Assembly (NCBI RefSeq): GCF_001039355.2
Contig: NW_019774147.1
Span: 357,219-421,218, forward strand
Length of the DNA stretch: 64,000 nt
Reading direction: 5' to 3'
Origin: Lingula anatina
Taxonomy: Eukaryota; Brachiopoda; Lingulata; Lingulida; Lingulidae
Numbering within the stretch: position 1 is the first letter of the stretch; every line of letters begins with the position of its first letter. A program made the translations under genes and the position numbers. The notes under the pieces are model-generated. The model saw only the letters and a list, made by a program, of their open reading frames with translations. It was not told where the DNA came from and made no database searches. Below, piece after piece: positions 36,001 to 50,500 of the stretch.

Positions 36001-39000
36001 AGAATTTTGATTTGGTTTATATAAATCTCCAGTGGGAAAAGGTGAGTCAGAAACAGTAATTGGAACACCTCAACCAAAGAGACTTGACACATACATCATT
36101 CCTCCAAAACAACAGTAAGAATCAGGAAACAGTAAGTCAGACAACACACACTGTAACTTCTAAAATTCAAGTGCAGATGAAAGTGAAACTCTGCCTATAA
36201 TCAAAGTTCAACTGAAAATGCTATAGAATAAGAATCTCCCTTATTTAAAATTCAGCAAATCACCTGGAAGATACAGTATGGCATGAACTCAATCATTTTA
36301 ATGCTAAAATATCTGAACTGCTACAAATAAGGAAAAAGCTCAATTAATAAAAGTACAGAGGAGCTAATTAATAAGCTTTGAAATGAAACTTTCATTAGTG
36401 TAAAAAACAAAGTAGGTGTCCTAAATTTATAATTACAATCAATGTTTAAAACCCAGTTATCTTATTGCTGAAATGGACTTTGAAATTGAAACTCACATTG
36501 TTCAAGGACGTACTTCATGGCATCAATGTAGGTTTCTTGTAAGTTTTCTTGACTCAATTTTCTTCCTTAGTCAGAAACTTTATAAATACCAAACCATCCA
36601 ATCAATATGATCTTAAAATTGGTGAACCAAAGTGGCAGATTCAGGTCAATTTCCCCTGTCTGTATCATTTCCTGTGGATTTTTTTCATAATCTAAAATAT
36701 CTGCCACTAAATAATCTATTACACATATATGAAAACAAACCAGCTAAAGCTGACATTATACAGACAATCTTTAACCATATAAATATACATATAAAAGAGT
36801 GAAAATTTAATGCAGCAATATACAAATTGTGGGCCTTACACCAAGCCCCAAACCTCTTCTGTAAAAACAGGGCAAAAATTATTGAAAAAATATTGAATCA
36901 ACGAAAATAATTTTATCTGGTTGTTTTCAAGCACCGGCTATATCTTAGTCCAGTGAATCATTCTTGTCAGTATGAAAATGACAAGTAACATGCTTAAACT
37001 TAATGGTTTATGATAAAATTGTGCAAAATGTTTTATTTTTTCAATTTTGATGCAATATTACATATTCATTAACAGAGCTAGAGGATCAAAATATTTGACA
37101 AGGGTTTATTTCAACACGCTGGTGGTATTAATAATCAAACATTTCAAATTTGGTACTAAAGTTATTGTGAGCACTCAGAAAATGTAACTCAAACAGAGCT
37201 TCAGACACATTAGAAATCAAATTATACCTTGAGAATGCCAATGTGTGAAAATTCACAAAAAATAGACTAAACTTCCTTGATGTTGTGGTGTTAAACAAGT
37301 TAAGACATTATTACTGGCTTATTCTGCAATCCTGCAGGCATACATCAGTTCTTAGGCTTAAAAAGTTGTGCCAGCTTTCCTACTCTCTGACCGCAGGTTC
37401 CACAAGTAGTCTGTTACAAAATTATTGTATCGCACCCTGGGAGATTTCATGTAATCAACGGGAATGTGCTTTTAGCTTGGAGTACCCTTCATATCTGTCA
37501 GTGAGGGGTGATTTCGCACCTATGTGGTTAGTAGCGCACATCCCTGTCTATGTTACGTAATAGTACTAATACAAGTAAAACAAGGCCTCGGATTTACACC
37601 AGATGCCTAGATTCTGCTGAGCCACCATTTAAGGGGTTATAGGGGTGGTGAAGTAACATAAACTCAGATGAGGTGGTTAGGTGTTTTCCCACAGGGGCCT
37701 TAACTTAAATTTTGTATGCTATTTTAGAGGCCTCTGGTAACACAGGGTACACATTTCCCACATAAGGAAGAACATACAATGCAATTAGACCAGAAGGATT
37801 TGCACCATAGTTACTGATTGAAGAAGACATAAAAAGCAAATACTTTAGGAATTAAAATGTCAAACTTAGGCAACAAAATTATAAATGAATACACAATAGA
37901 TGCCATCTTTTTGCAACTTACTTGAATGGTGAACTCCCAAAATTTACTCTGACTTGTTGCTCTGTGGAGACAGAAACAGCAGGAAACCAAATCTTGCTGA
38001 GGTCCAGTCCTGAAAATAAAAACTGAATTTTACCAGAGAAGAACATGAATACTTTGGCATGTAATATACTTCATATTATATATAATACATGGCTATTATC
38101 TATGTGTTACCTTAGTACATGTTTTCAAGTAGAAATTTTAAAAAGTATAAAATCAAGAATATTAAACTCATATAATCAAAACAAATAGTTTAACCCACCA
38201 TCCAGGTAGTGACTTAGAAAAACTTTTGTGGTATAAAATGTTTAGACATAAAAAATTCCACAATCCACCGATGACTCATGCATCACAAACAAAGAATACT
38301 TTTTAGGCAATACTATAATTCTGGTTATGTGAACCTTACTTAAAGAAAAAAATAGGAGTTTTATAATAAAAAAGATGATGTTTAACCATCAAGTATCCTT
38401 GTATTTTTCCACATTGCCATATGTAACTCATCCCCAGGAACCCCACCAACATGAATATTTATTCCCCTGCCTTGGTATTGATTAATAATAATAAATATCA
38501 TAATTAACACATAAGAAATCTGTCTTCATGCATGGAGTATCACTGAAAAAATTCATGTGAAATTAAAAATAGAATCTACCATCGCCAAAGACAGCATTAA
38601 CTGCAGTTTCTCTAAAATTCTGAAAGGTCATGCATTTTGATAATGATAAATCTATCAATCCCCAAAGTTTCAACAACCTTCTTCTAATGGTCTAGGTAAT
38701 ACTGGATATTACATAAGCACAAACAATGGATGGATAGATGGATGGATGGATAGGTGGATAACATGATCCTTGACTTTTGTCACAGAAGTTTGCTCTTTTT
38801 AAAAATAAATTTTCTTCAAAAGACATTTATAATCCCAATATAATAGGTGTTGCAAAGTACCATGAAAAGTAATCACCTTAATAAAAATAATCTGATCATG
38901 CTGTTTTTCAAACTTGGCTTCAATTGATATTATGTAGAACCTTCCAGAGAATAAATGGAAAAAAAAAGATATGTTTTAGTATATATGAAGAGAACAAAAC

Positions 39001-41449
39001 CACAATTGGAAGGCAAAGGGCAAAATCTGTACATGACTTAAGTAAAAAAAAGCATTGTCCAATCTGCAAGAAAACTAAAAAGATGTTGACAAGTGGAATT
39101 TCTGAGGTTGTTGGATCAATAAAATAGTGGTATCTACAAAATGTCAACCTTTCAGCTGTTCAACCTCATATTTCCTATATCTTATTTCAGAAATATGAGT
39201 GAAAAGACTTGCGTTGCACGAACAAAATCAAATCAAGCATACCAAAAGACAAATTATACACAATACCAGCTTGAAGACAAAAGTTCAAATTGTAATGGGC
39301 ATTTTTCTTCAGCATGACCCTGTAAGTTTTGGCCAGATGGAAGTAATTATTTCTACATGCACGGAAGTGCTTTTGTATTTTTGCTGCAGTAGCTCGTTTA
39401 GCACTTATCTGTCCGATAAACATGCCACGTGGTTAGGAGCAGTTGGATGTCAACTTGATCGGTTAATGAACCTACTGTAATGAATCCCAGATTAAAAACC
39501 ACACTTAAAAAAACAAAAACAAAACAAAACAAAACAAACAAACAAACAAAAAAAAAAAACAACAAAACAATTGACTAACTTTGGATGTTGGAACGCATTC
39601 ATTAACCAATGGAAAGTATGGACAAGTTTTTTCTTTTATCCCAGGAAAATTTGTTTTATGGCACTTTTCCAGTGAAAATGAAAAGTTGTTGTCCCTTTAA
39701 CTATTCATAACACCATGGGATATTTACATCTTTTTAAACATGAGCTGTACATGTGTTGGCCTAAATGTTTACTTTTTTAAGTTAAAGTTGTAGTGCAAAC
39801 CTCTAAGATTAACAAAGTTGCTGTCATATTTCACCTCTATGCAAAGTTATAGAAGTCTCCCAATTTTTTTGTCAATATAATTATAATTCTAAAAAGTCCA
39901 TCTTTTTAAAGTGTTTACATGAAAGTTCAAGTACATGTCTCTCAAGACACGGTTTTTGAAGAAAAAAAAATACTCAAACCACATTCTTGCATAAAATAGA
40001 ACACAAACATGCTTCACTCTATTTGGACAGTTAAGTTAACACTCACCAGTAAAGGCCACCCCCAGATCTTTTCCATTTAACCAAAATGACACCTGACCAT
40101 CTCTGGACAGACAACAGCTGATCATGTCCCCATCACTCCATTCTTCCCCATAATTATTGTCCTGAATAGAAATAACATATTAATCAGAACTGCTGTACTA
40201 CTATGACTACTGCTACTATTTCTGCTGCTGCTATTGCTGCTGCTGTTACTGCTTCTGCTGCTACTAGATGATGATTTAATTCAAAAATTGCAGTTCGGAT
40301 ATTGAAGTTTTACAATTAATGCATTAATCATTAAAAACCCATTACACATCAAGCTTTAAAATAGTTTTGTGAGTTGACCAAAAGGTTAATACAATTTGAG
40401 CCAACATCTTAAAGAAACTCAAAATGTACTGCTTCACTTTTGGCTTCACAAACTTGGTATCCCTAAGCTTTCTCTTATTTCTTTCCTAAAGTAAATGATT
40501 AGACTTTTCCAGTCTTGTAAAGGGCATAATTGTAACTAAAACTTGGCAAAATCATTTTTAGAGATTTATTTTTCCTTTGAAAAGACTTTTACTATTTGCA
40601 ATGTTTGAATGTAAAGTAGTGCATGCCTTATGGAGAGAGCTGTCTACAGTAATTTTCTATATTACTAATGCAGAACTAGGCTTCTCATTAAGCACAGTAT
40701 CACAGGGATTAGACCTAACAATTGAGAAAAGGCCAATTAACTTACAAATATTGATTGTGAAATACTAAGTTCACTCATGATTCAAAAGGGTTGTCTCCAA
40801 TATTTCTAGAATTAGACTATATACAACAGGAAAGATATCTTTTGGAAAAAAACTTTATAAATCTAATCACAATGAGGAATTGGATTCTCAGCCCCTTTTT
40901 GGAGTTCAGAAAACATACAATGATTAATGATACTTGATAGTAAAAGACCATTAGGCTTCTGTTATGTATTTATGAGGTAAGGTTAATAGTTCTTGAAATT
41001 AAGTTAAATTATCACAACAAACTGTATGAATTATAATATGTGGTAGGTGTTTATAATTATTATTTTGGTTTTCGTGCATGTTTGACATTTTTGTAGTTTG
41101 TACTGTCAATTGTATGGTATATTACATGTAGCTTCTATATATTCCTTTATCTGTTGTTTGCTGTAAGTTCATTGCCTCCTGTCAACATATTAAATACAAT
41201 GTATTAGAAGTCTAACCTCCAGTTCAGTTATTGATCCATTCCACTTCTTACATCTTCCACCATCAAATGCACATGAGTTTTTATCATCTCCAACGCCCAA
41301 CCCCTTTTCTGGCTGGAAGACACAGCTTTCATTGGCAAAACCTATCTGGATTATGCTGCTAGACTTAATGTTGACCTGAGGAAAAAAATCAGTTTGTTGT
41401 TCAATTCCAGAGTACGTACAAAGAAGTTGAGTCATTCTGGATAATCAGA

Positions 41450-41535
<86 letters not shown>

Positions 41536-44500
41536 TTTAAATGAGCAATGGCATGAACAGCTAAATGTATTAGTTAGAAAATGTATAATGTGCCCTCATC
41601 CTGATGTGCAACAAATAACATGTTGGGAATCACTATTAAAAGATACCAAACCACTATGTATATGTAACTAAGCTACATACAGACTTGAAGGACAGATAAA
41701 AACATATCCTTCTATTCTTGCCATGTTTTCCATTCCAAAGGAGCAAATGCAAACAAATGTTGATGTCTATATATTATCTTAGTCAAAGTACAAAAACAAA
41801 TTTCTCACCATCAGCCAGGGACTTAATTTGTATAAAAAAACCAAAATTGAAAAAATGTACTCTTGTGTTTGTGTCTAGGCCATACCACATAGTTTTGAAA
41901 TCCATATCCCCTTTTCTCATCCTTAAACAAGTTACTGATACTTTTATTGTCCTTTGCAGTTAAAAATTACCAATTATTTTTCTTCTTTATCCTTTTCATG
42001 GGGTATGACGAGAACAAAGTCTTAAGTAGGGGAAAACACCATGGGAAGTTCAGCTTTACCTCATAATACCATCCCATAGGCAAGGAGTCTTTATACTCAT
42101 TCTGGGAACAAAGTTTGATCCCATGGGATGCTCTTATACTTTCAAATGTCCACGTGTCATTTCTAATCTGAAACAAACATAATCAGGTCAATTCAACATC
42201 TTGTGACTGTTTCAATATTTTGTATACTGACTGGAAGTTGTTGTAGACTAACTGGTGGTGAATAATAATAAACTAATTGTTTATGGTAATCACTCTGAGA
42301 ATTACTTCTTGTATTTGTATTTGATCATGCCCGGATGTAAGGTGATTGTCAATAAACTTAAAATTGGAATTGTAGAGGGGGTGTGGGGGTGTCCACCTGC
42401 TGGTTTTATTGATTTTTAAAATAATCAACATCATCATTTAGGGAGGGGGAGGAGAGGGTTATGTTAGTGTTTAATTCCACATTTCTGTATTTCAAGAATC
42501 CAGTTTAAATGTTAGTCTACCCACCTCTAGCTGATCTGCACTGAGCTGCAGCCCTGCAGTCTTGTTCTGATCACTGAGGACTACTGCCTTACTGTGAGAG
42601 GACACTGGACAACATAGCCGGGATAATGTTGCACACACTGGGAGCTGTGACAAAAGATATTTGGCTACATCATTTATCAGTTTGAGATTATTCTTTTCAC
42701 ATTTCTACTGTTCAACATAATGATCGATGCTAGATTTTTTGTAAAAAAAAAAAACATGAGAAGGCTTCAATATAGTTACAATTTTAAAATATCAGCACAA
42801 TCATGTCACTGTTGTTATATTATAACAAAAGTTATAATTTTTTGGTTTTGCAAGCACTTGTGTATTCTCTGCCCTAAAACTGCCGTATTTATCTCTGTTA
42901 CTGTTACTGTTAGTGGGATTGAAGGAAGAAATGATTAGATTTTGATGATCCATTAATTATTAATTAATTAATTGTAACTTAATTACTTTTCTTGGTGGTG
43001 GTTGTGCTCTCTAAGTCTTTTTCTAGTTTTATCTGTTTAAAGCAAATAGGGACATACAGGATGTAGGGGGTACGGTAAAAACTTCAAAATTTAGTCAATT
43101 AAAAATTAATCAATATTTTAAATTGCGCAAATCCAAAAAATTTTTCAAAATTAAGTTTAACTTGATTCCTGGGTATGACATAATTTTCAAAACTCCTAAA
43201 TAAGGGCTTTAATCCTTAAAGGCTTTTATCCTTGTTCCTCATATGTTGTGGGATATTTACCACTACTTCTTATGTCACTCTCTGGTGGTGAATAATAATC
43301 TACTTATTAGTGCAACTCAATTTCGTTATATTATATTACCCAAAAAGTAAACTTAGAATTGTTTTCTGGTAAATAAACATACCTCAAGATACAGGGGAGG
43401 GATCAAGAAAAGCTTAATTGCAATCTTAAATTATAAACTGGACAAGGCATATTTAACACTACACACTCAAATAGAAACATATATTGCATGCAGGGCATTT
43501 CCTAGGATTGGGTGTCAGGCCATCCAAAATTACCATCTGTAACTTCTTACAAAATTTCAGGGCATCCAACCCATCCAAGTGCCATGAGCAGGGAGGGAGG
43601 GGGGTATTTAAAATAAAAATAAAATGAAAAAATATATTTAAAAAAATTCAAAGGGGGGAAGGGGTTTCAAAGGGGGAGGGCGTTTAGATCAATAATTAAT
43701 TGGTAATGATCTCTCACTGATGATCTTCCACGAACTAAGTCTTTAAGTCCCTTGAATAAATATGAAAATTGCCTTCTCATCTCTCTTGCATAGCTAACAA
43801 TCTCCTGCTAAAGATATGAAAATAACCTTCTCGTCTCGCTCGGATCCCAAACGATCTCCTGCTGATGATTATCCGCAAATGAAGTCCCTTAAACAAATAT
43901 GAAAATTGCTTTCTCGTCTTGCTCGGATCGCAAAAAAACTCCCACTGTCAGGTGTCATACATATGAAGGTCTGGAAGGTGACCACTTTCATAATTTGGCG
44001 CTGAATTTACTCAGACTTCATTTCGTGCCTACAACTATTTTGTACCAAATGTAGATCACTAGGTAATTGTAATAATGCAATGGACATGAATAGAAGTGAC
44101 GAGTACATTTCACTTCGAGATAATTTCTTGACTTTTTTGCTGTGTCTTCCTCATTTAGGATAGCCATCGGTAACATTGACAGTGTTACAACTGACAAAAA
44201 GCCGCGGCATGTGACTTCTATTTACCCACTTGAAAATGCACCTTTTACAAACCCTGTGAATATGAGTTAGGTAACTGTAATGACACAAAAGACAAAAGGA
44301 TAGATAATGATGGAAACTGCACTGATTCAATCACATTTTCAAAACACAACATCTTAAACATTAAAATCTATCAACATTTCTGTTCTACTTACTGATAACT
44401 GGTTTTTCAGAGCAGTTCCTCCACACAAAAGAGTTGACCACATGGTGTGTACAGCTCCAAGGTTGGTAAGCTTATTGCGGTGGACTCTCTGGACAGCTGA

Positions 44501-47500
44501 GTTAGACAGAGTGACAACACAGTACCTGGCAAGGCTGCTGAAGATCTCCTCATATTCATGCACTTAGAAAATGAAAGTGACAGTATTATTGTATACTCTG
44601 AGTATTTGGTCAGTGGCAGTTTTTTCCCTACTGTATCTTCATGTATATATATATGAATATATTTCATTCTCATTTCTCTTATATTTTATGTTCAAGGAAT
44701 GGTTTTGTAAGATGGCCTTTACATTTACATGACCTATCCAAAAAAAAAAAAAAAAATCTTTAAGTTAAAATGTCCTCTTAAAATGCGTTTGTAAATTTAA
44801 GTATTCAAAGTGATATATATGATCCAACAATAACTAATAGAAAGTTGAACTATTGCTTTTTTTGATACTCATAAAAACTGTTAATGCTTCACAAATACAG
44901 ATGAACACTGAACTTTTGCCTTCTTTGATTCTCATGGCAACTGCTAAATATTTCAATTCTGACTATCCCTTGTAATTATCAATAATTATTACCTTGCTTA
45001 TTTGACAGGAACTTGGCAAGATTTTAGCAGGAATTCAAATAACAATGTATTCGAAGAAAATTTGTACAGGGTACAAGTAATAATTCACATGTTATTAATA
45101 GGTATACGCACCACATAATTATATAACTGGAAAAGCACTCAGAGATCGCACATCTCTGACCACACAGCTTAATTAGCTTTATTATATATCTTTCAATCAA
45201 ATCACAGATACAGAGCAGAGCCATTTGATAGTTCCATTACTGGCATACCAAAGACAACATAAGGACAAATCAGGGTGACATAAAGTCACACTGTTGTTGA
45301 CTGTGCTAGTTGTCCAATCACAGTGAGTGGAAGGGGTATCATGGGATAGTTTTAAATTATACACGTTGCATCAGTTGATCCGAGTTAGGTAAACTGCTGA
45401 CTTTTAAGTGTGTTCAATATTCATGAGAAGCAAGATGGGTGGAGCTACATGTGCATGTGTGACAGGCCAGATAGAGGTAATAGACATAAATGAAGCCAGT
45501 TCAGAGCTACGTTTAACAGATATAATAGGCCAGGGTAGATGGTGATCTGGATCACCACCAAAATCTAATCACTTTTAATTTAGCCCATTTCTGACCTATC
45601 CTCAAAATTTCAGCCATATCCATTAATTTTGAGCAAGGCAGGTGACAAACAAACAGACAGACAAACAGATGTGAAAACATTACCTCCTTTCTTGGTGGAG
45701 GTAAAAACTGTGGATTAAGACTTTGAGCATGTGCCTTCAATTTTCTCAGTTGTCCTCTTCTTATTGTCAATTTACAGATTAAGCATAATTTTATAGCCAT
45801 ATCTTTTCCATTAAACTATCGGTATCCATAACACCATATATTGGTTTTCTGGCAACACAGAGTCAGTAGATGTAACCGTAACAGTGAAACTCACAGAACA
45901 GGTTTATATCACTGATAAAGATGCCCCCTTACACCTTACAAAGGGCATTCCCACAGTACTTTTGTACCTTTGGAAAACTGGCTGATGACCACTGATGACT
46001 GTCTGCTGCCTATGTTGAGCTGGTTGGTCTGACTGTCGTGAGGAACTGCTGCTCTTTGGTGCACTTCTATTTTTTCACTCGTCTCAAGGAGTCCCTCATC
46101 ATCCCTGCCCTCCATAATGCCTTGCTGTTCTAAGAGCTCTGACAAACTTGTGTCCAATTCTGTTTCAGTGGGAGTTCTTCCAAGGTCATTAACATCAAGG
46201 TTATCTTTTAGTAAATATATAAAAATAAAAAATAATAAGTTTATGCTTTTTAAATATAGCTTATACATTTACTGAAAATGACAGTGACAAGTTATTTATT
46301 TAAAGCTATCATACNNNNNNNNNNNNNNNNNNNNNNNNNNNNNNNNNNNNNNNNNNNNNNNNNNNNNNNNNNNNNNNNNNNNNNNNNNNNNNNNNNNNNN
46401 NNNNNNNNNNNNNNNNNNNNNNNNNNNNNNNNNNNNNNNNNNNNNNNNNNNNNNNNNNNNNNNNNNNNNNNNNNNNNNNNNNNNNNNNNNNNNNNNNNNN
46501 NNNNNNNNNNNNNNNNNNNNNNNNNNNNNNNNNNNNNNNNNNNNNNNNNNNNNNNNNNNNNNNNNNNNNNNNNNNNNNNNNNNNNNNNNNNNNNNNNNNN
46601 NNNNNNNNNNNNNNNNNNNNNNNNNNNNNNNNNNNNNNNNNNNNNNNNNNNNNNNNNNNNNNNNNNNNNNNNNNNNNNNNNNNNNNNNNNNNNNNNNNNN
46701 NNNNNNNNNNNNNNNNNNNNNNNNNNNNNNNNNNNNNNNNNNNNNNNNNNNNNNNNNNNNNNNNNNNNNNNNNNNNNNNNNNNNNNNNNNNNNNNNNNNN
46801 NNNNNNNNNNNNNNNNNNNNNNNNCACACACACACACACACACACATCAATTCATACACATTCACTTTTTCAAACAAGCAATGATAGGAACAAAATAATT
46901 TGAATAAAAACTTTTGATAAAGTACTAAAAACTGATTTGCAACAAATATATTTATATGCTGGGTTACAGCCAAAGACAGGAAGAAAATTGAGGAATCAAT
47001 AACATGTTACAATATGAAACCTCTATGTATATGTATATGTAACTAATCTACCTCCAGACAAAACCTCACCTCAATTAAACAGCACACTGGAATTTGTAAC
47101 GTCAAATGGTTCTATATGTACTTACCACTGACTGACAGAACAGATAACACTTTCAGTGCTCCTAGGCAGTGGGCCACAGCTATAGGGGGGTAGTCTTGGG
47201 ACTCAGACAATGTCTTTGTAAATTCGCTGAAACAAACAAATAGAATAATTGTCATTTAGCTCACTTTTTCATATTAGAATTTGCCAATGATCAAATTAAT
47301 ACACTTACATAAAAGGTCTACTTACATTTGGCATGTTGACAGTCATTTTACTTTACATATGTTTAAATAAAGTTTTTAAGCATAATAAAATTTTTATCCT
47401 TGAGTGTACCAATCATCAACTCAAAATGTTTTCTATTATGACAATACAATCTCTAGATGACTTATTCTGCTAGTAATGCTATGTAAGGATGCAACAATAT

Positions 47501-50500
47501 GCATTCAACTATATATTGGCATATCATTTTACATATTCAGACTTCACATAATCACAACATTAATTTCTATACACATAAATATCACATTTTCCCAAATGAA
47601 AAACCTAAAAGAGGGGTGTACAATTAATCATTATGCAGTTCCTTTCATACACTGATTTGCAAACTTACTATAAAATACTGTTCAAGTAGTCTAAAAATCC
47701 ATCACAGTTCAGCATTGTTTCACAATGGCCTGAATGCCTGGCAAGTACCTCCAGTAAGTCAAGTTCCTATAATAAAGTGAACATTAACTGCGTAGCCACA
47801 ATAGCTAAATACTTTTAAAAATTAAACAATATGGCAAATAATCTGTTAGTTTATAGCTAGTTTCATTTTCACCATCACTCACTTTTTAAAAAAGTAAAAC
47901 TGAACTATGGAAAGTTGAAATGAAAATATTGATTACACATGAACAAATATAAATAAATATTAGCAAAGAGTTCTTACCATCACTTTACTAATAGGGCTGC
48001 TTGGGGCTGTACCAAACAGAACCCTGATAATTGGGATCAAAACAATCTCAGAGACTCTGTGGTTAACTATCTCATCTGAGAAAATCAAAATATAAATCAA
48101 TGATAGAATTATGAATTAGCAAAATATATCCTTTACAGATCCAACAAAACTTGTATCATATAAAGAATTTACATGCATCAAAACTTATGCCATACAGAAG
48201 TTTTTTTTTTTTTGTTGTTGTTGTCGTCACCAATAATTTTACTGTACCTACTTGACATCATTAAATTACAAATATACAAATCTTGTATACCTGCACATTT
48301 ACAAGTTCATTTTACTAAGACTGAATGAAATTTTAATGCACATCTGATGTTTTCACTTTGAAAAAAAAAATCAATCTAAAGTGAAAATTCTATTTTCTGA
48401 TTTTTTGATCAAGTGACTTTTGTATATAAACAACTATTTACAAAGCTGACTATAAGATTAAAGGCAATTTTTTCTTTAACAGCCCCTTCATTAGGGCATT
48501 ATTCATTGCAGCTCATATTTCTTCTTTATGATCAGTTGATCTCCGGAGTTACATTTTTTCTTAACCCATACACTTTATAATATAAATATATAGCAAATTA
48601 TATTCTTTAGATTTTATAAAAAAAATTAGTTTTTTACTGTAGGGAAACTGGAACTCCATATTGATGGTGGCAGCTTTCTCAACATGATTGACATCCAACA
48701 TCCCACTGTTCAACAAGGTAGCCACTATAACACACATCTCACTCTCCTGCAGCTGGTACAGGGAATCCTGGCGCACACTGGACTTGGCAGAGATGACAAG
48801 CAGATCTTTCATGGCTAATATCAAAGACAAAATGAACAATGTAAAAAATCTAGAACACATGCCATAAAAATGAAGATATCTATAATTAAAATTCCTAAAA
48901 ATTTAAATCTATTTCCACAAATTTATATAAAAAATAAAAAGAAAGGATTCACAAATTGTAATAATATTTTGGAGATTTTTCTTAACCAGGATGGGAAACA
49001 CATTAGCAACAAATTATTTAAAAATTATATCAGTAGAATGGGTTCTGTAGGCATGATGCATAATAAATCATTTTTGCACAAAAACTTCCACTATTTCCAT
49101 GTGTATGACCTCTTCCCTGTCTCCCCCTTCAACAACCTAAACACTAATGAATACATTTAAAATTAAAAATAAATAAATAAAATCCCTAAAAGGCAATATC
49201 TACCTTTTAAATAGATTTGCCCATACTGCCCTCTGATAACAATTATCACAAGGTTCCCTTCATCTTGAGGCTTATGTGGGATTTTGACACCTAAATCCTG
49301 AGCCTCCCAAGGGTTGTTGATATGATAGTGGAGCTGTGCCACTGACTCAGCAGTTAAAGTGTTCCACACCATAATATTCAACTGTAAAACAATTTAAATT
49401 GTTTCAAGAGCCATTTTTTTTCTAACATTAATATTTCTTGTGATATACAAAAAAAAAAAAAAATAAAAAAAAAAATAATAAAAAAAAAAAAACAGTAGAA
49501 GAAAGAATGCTGTAAAATGCACCAAAATATAGTAATTACTCCCTTATGAATCATACCTATCTTTAAAACTGATGTTCTTAGCTATGCACCCATTGCATGA
49601 AAAAATTTTCAAGTAAATCAATTACCCCTGGTTTGTTCAGGTGATATATTTTTTTGTTCATTCTGACTCTTGCATTGTCCTCATCACATAAAACACTGAT
49701 AGACAGAGGTTTATCTGAAAAGAGAAGCAATTAGTTCTTAAAAATATGCACTCAGTTACTAGTATTTAAAAACATTTATATTAATATATTCGTGCTTAAT
49801 TGCCTTACTCTACAATATGAACTGACATTTACAAATCTCTTGGTATGTACTGTTAATGCCAAAAAGAATGATCACCATTCAGATATCTACCTGTGAACCC
49901 CAGCATGACCAAGCTCTTGGCAGCCATAACAGAGATTTGTGTGTTGCTGTGGTCTCCTATTGCTAGCTCCATGATGACTGACAGACCACCTGCCTGCAGA
50001 ATCTCCAGCTTTACTGCATCTAGACACACGATGTTATGTTTACAGTTGGGCACAAAAAGCATGTGTATCTGTACTTATAGCATGTCATTTCAAGAACAAT
50101 TTCCAATGATAAAGAAACATCTGATGTCAATCTCTTACCAATCATCTCATACAGTATTTTCAGCCTAGATATGGACATTGCATATCCAAGGGCTTTCAAC
50201 TATTGAAATAGTTCTGATTGTGGTAAAAAAGATCCAATTAAAAACATATAAGTTTAGAATTCAATATGAACACCCAAAAGTTTGGAACTTCAACATTTAA
50301 ACATGTTTAGCCTATTGCAACACTGGTTAAAACACGGACAAACACAGACAAACACGGACCCTAAAGATGTGCAAGAAAGAAAAAAATCTGTAAAACATTT
50401 TGCTAATTTGGAATGTGCGTACAAAAGTACCTGATGTCATAGCCATGTTAAGCATAACAGCAGCCGACCAGTACTTTAACTGTTCATCCTCACAGGTGGC

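Larger units (their letters stand above)
31290..36593. repeat. Tandem duplication, unit B
   Basis: Second unit, starting right after an N at 31289 and ending at tataaatacc (36590). It differs from unit A by a 225-bp MITE (31572-31796) and by extra blocks at about 34466-34900 and 35683-36170. Apart from these the two units look about 97 percent identical, including the whole of exon 27. Confidence 0.95.
33656..42167 (-). other. ARM/SPRY gene exons 23-27: first SPRY domain
   Basis: Exons: 42060-42167, 41217-41375, 40047-40161, 37922-38009, and 33656-33752 (or its twin 29271-29367). Hallmarks in order: GWYYEV, IIQIGFA, GLGVGDD and SCAFDGGR, EWSDGDMISCCL, VSFWLNGKDLGVAF, IWFPAVSV, VRVNFGSSPFKY. 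This is a complete SPRY domain, closest in pattern to RSPRY1 and RNF123. Intron phases are 0, 0, 1 and 2 in turn. The last exon closes the fold and supplies the hinge to SPRY 2. Confidence 0.85.
42525..48075 (-). other. ARM/SPRY gene exons 17-22: helical segments and acidic linker
   Basis: Exons: 47978-48075, 47669-47766, 47126-47226, 45968-46204, 44393-44562 and 42525-42644. The first three code leucine-rich helices (VSEIVLIPIIRVLF, YPPIAVAHCLGALKVLS) like further armadillo sequence. The 237-nt exon 45968-46204 codes an acidic, Ser/Thr/Gln-rich, probably disordered linker of 78 residues. Exons 21-22 are again helical, and exon 22 leads into the SPRY block. The 510-N gap lies in the intron between 47126 and 46204. 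Phases on either side agree, so no exon is required there, though a phase-neutral one could be hidden. Confidence 0.7.

Noticed and set aside
37285-37560. 91-codon + strand frame
   Set aside because: Lies in the GC-richer intronic block that looks repeat-like; no domain seen.
39199-39480. 93-codon + strand frame and the overlapping minus-strand frames
   Set aside because: Intronic in the ARM/SPRY gene, with no splice or homology support.
46278-46973. Several long frames across 46.3-46.9 kb on both strands
   Set aside because: They run through the 510-N gap and are artefacts of unknown bases.
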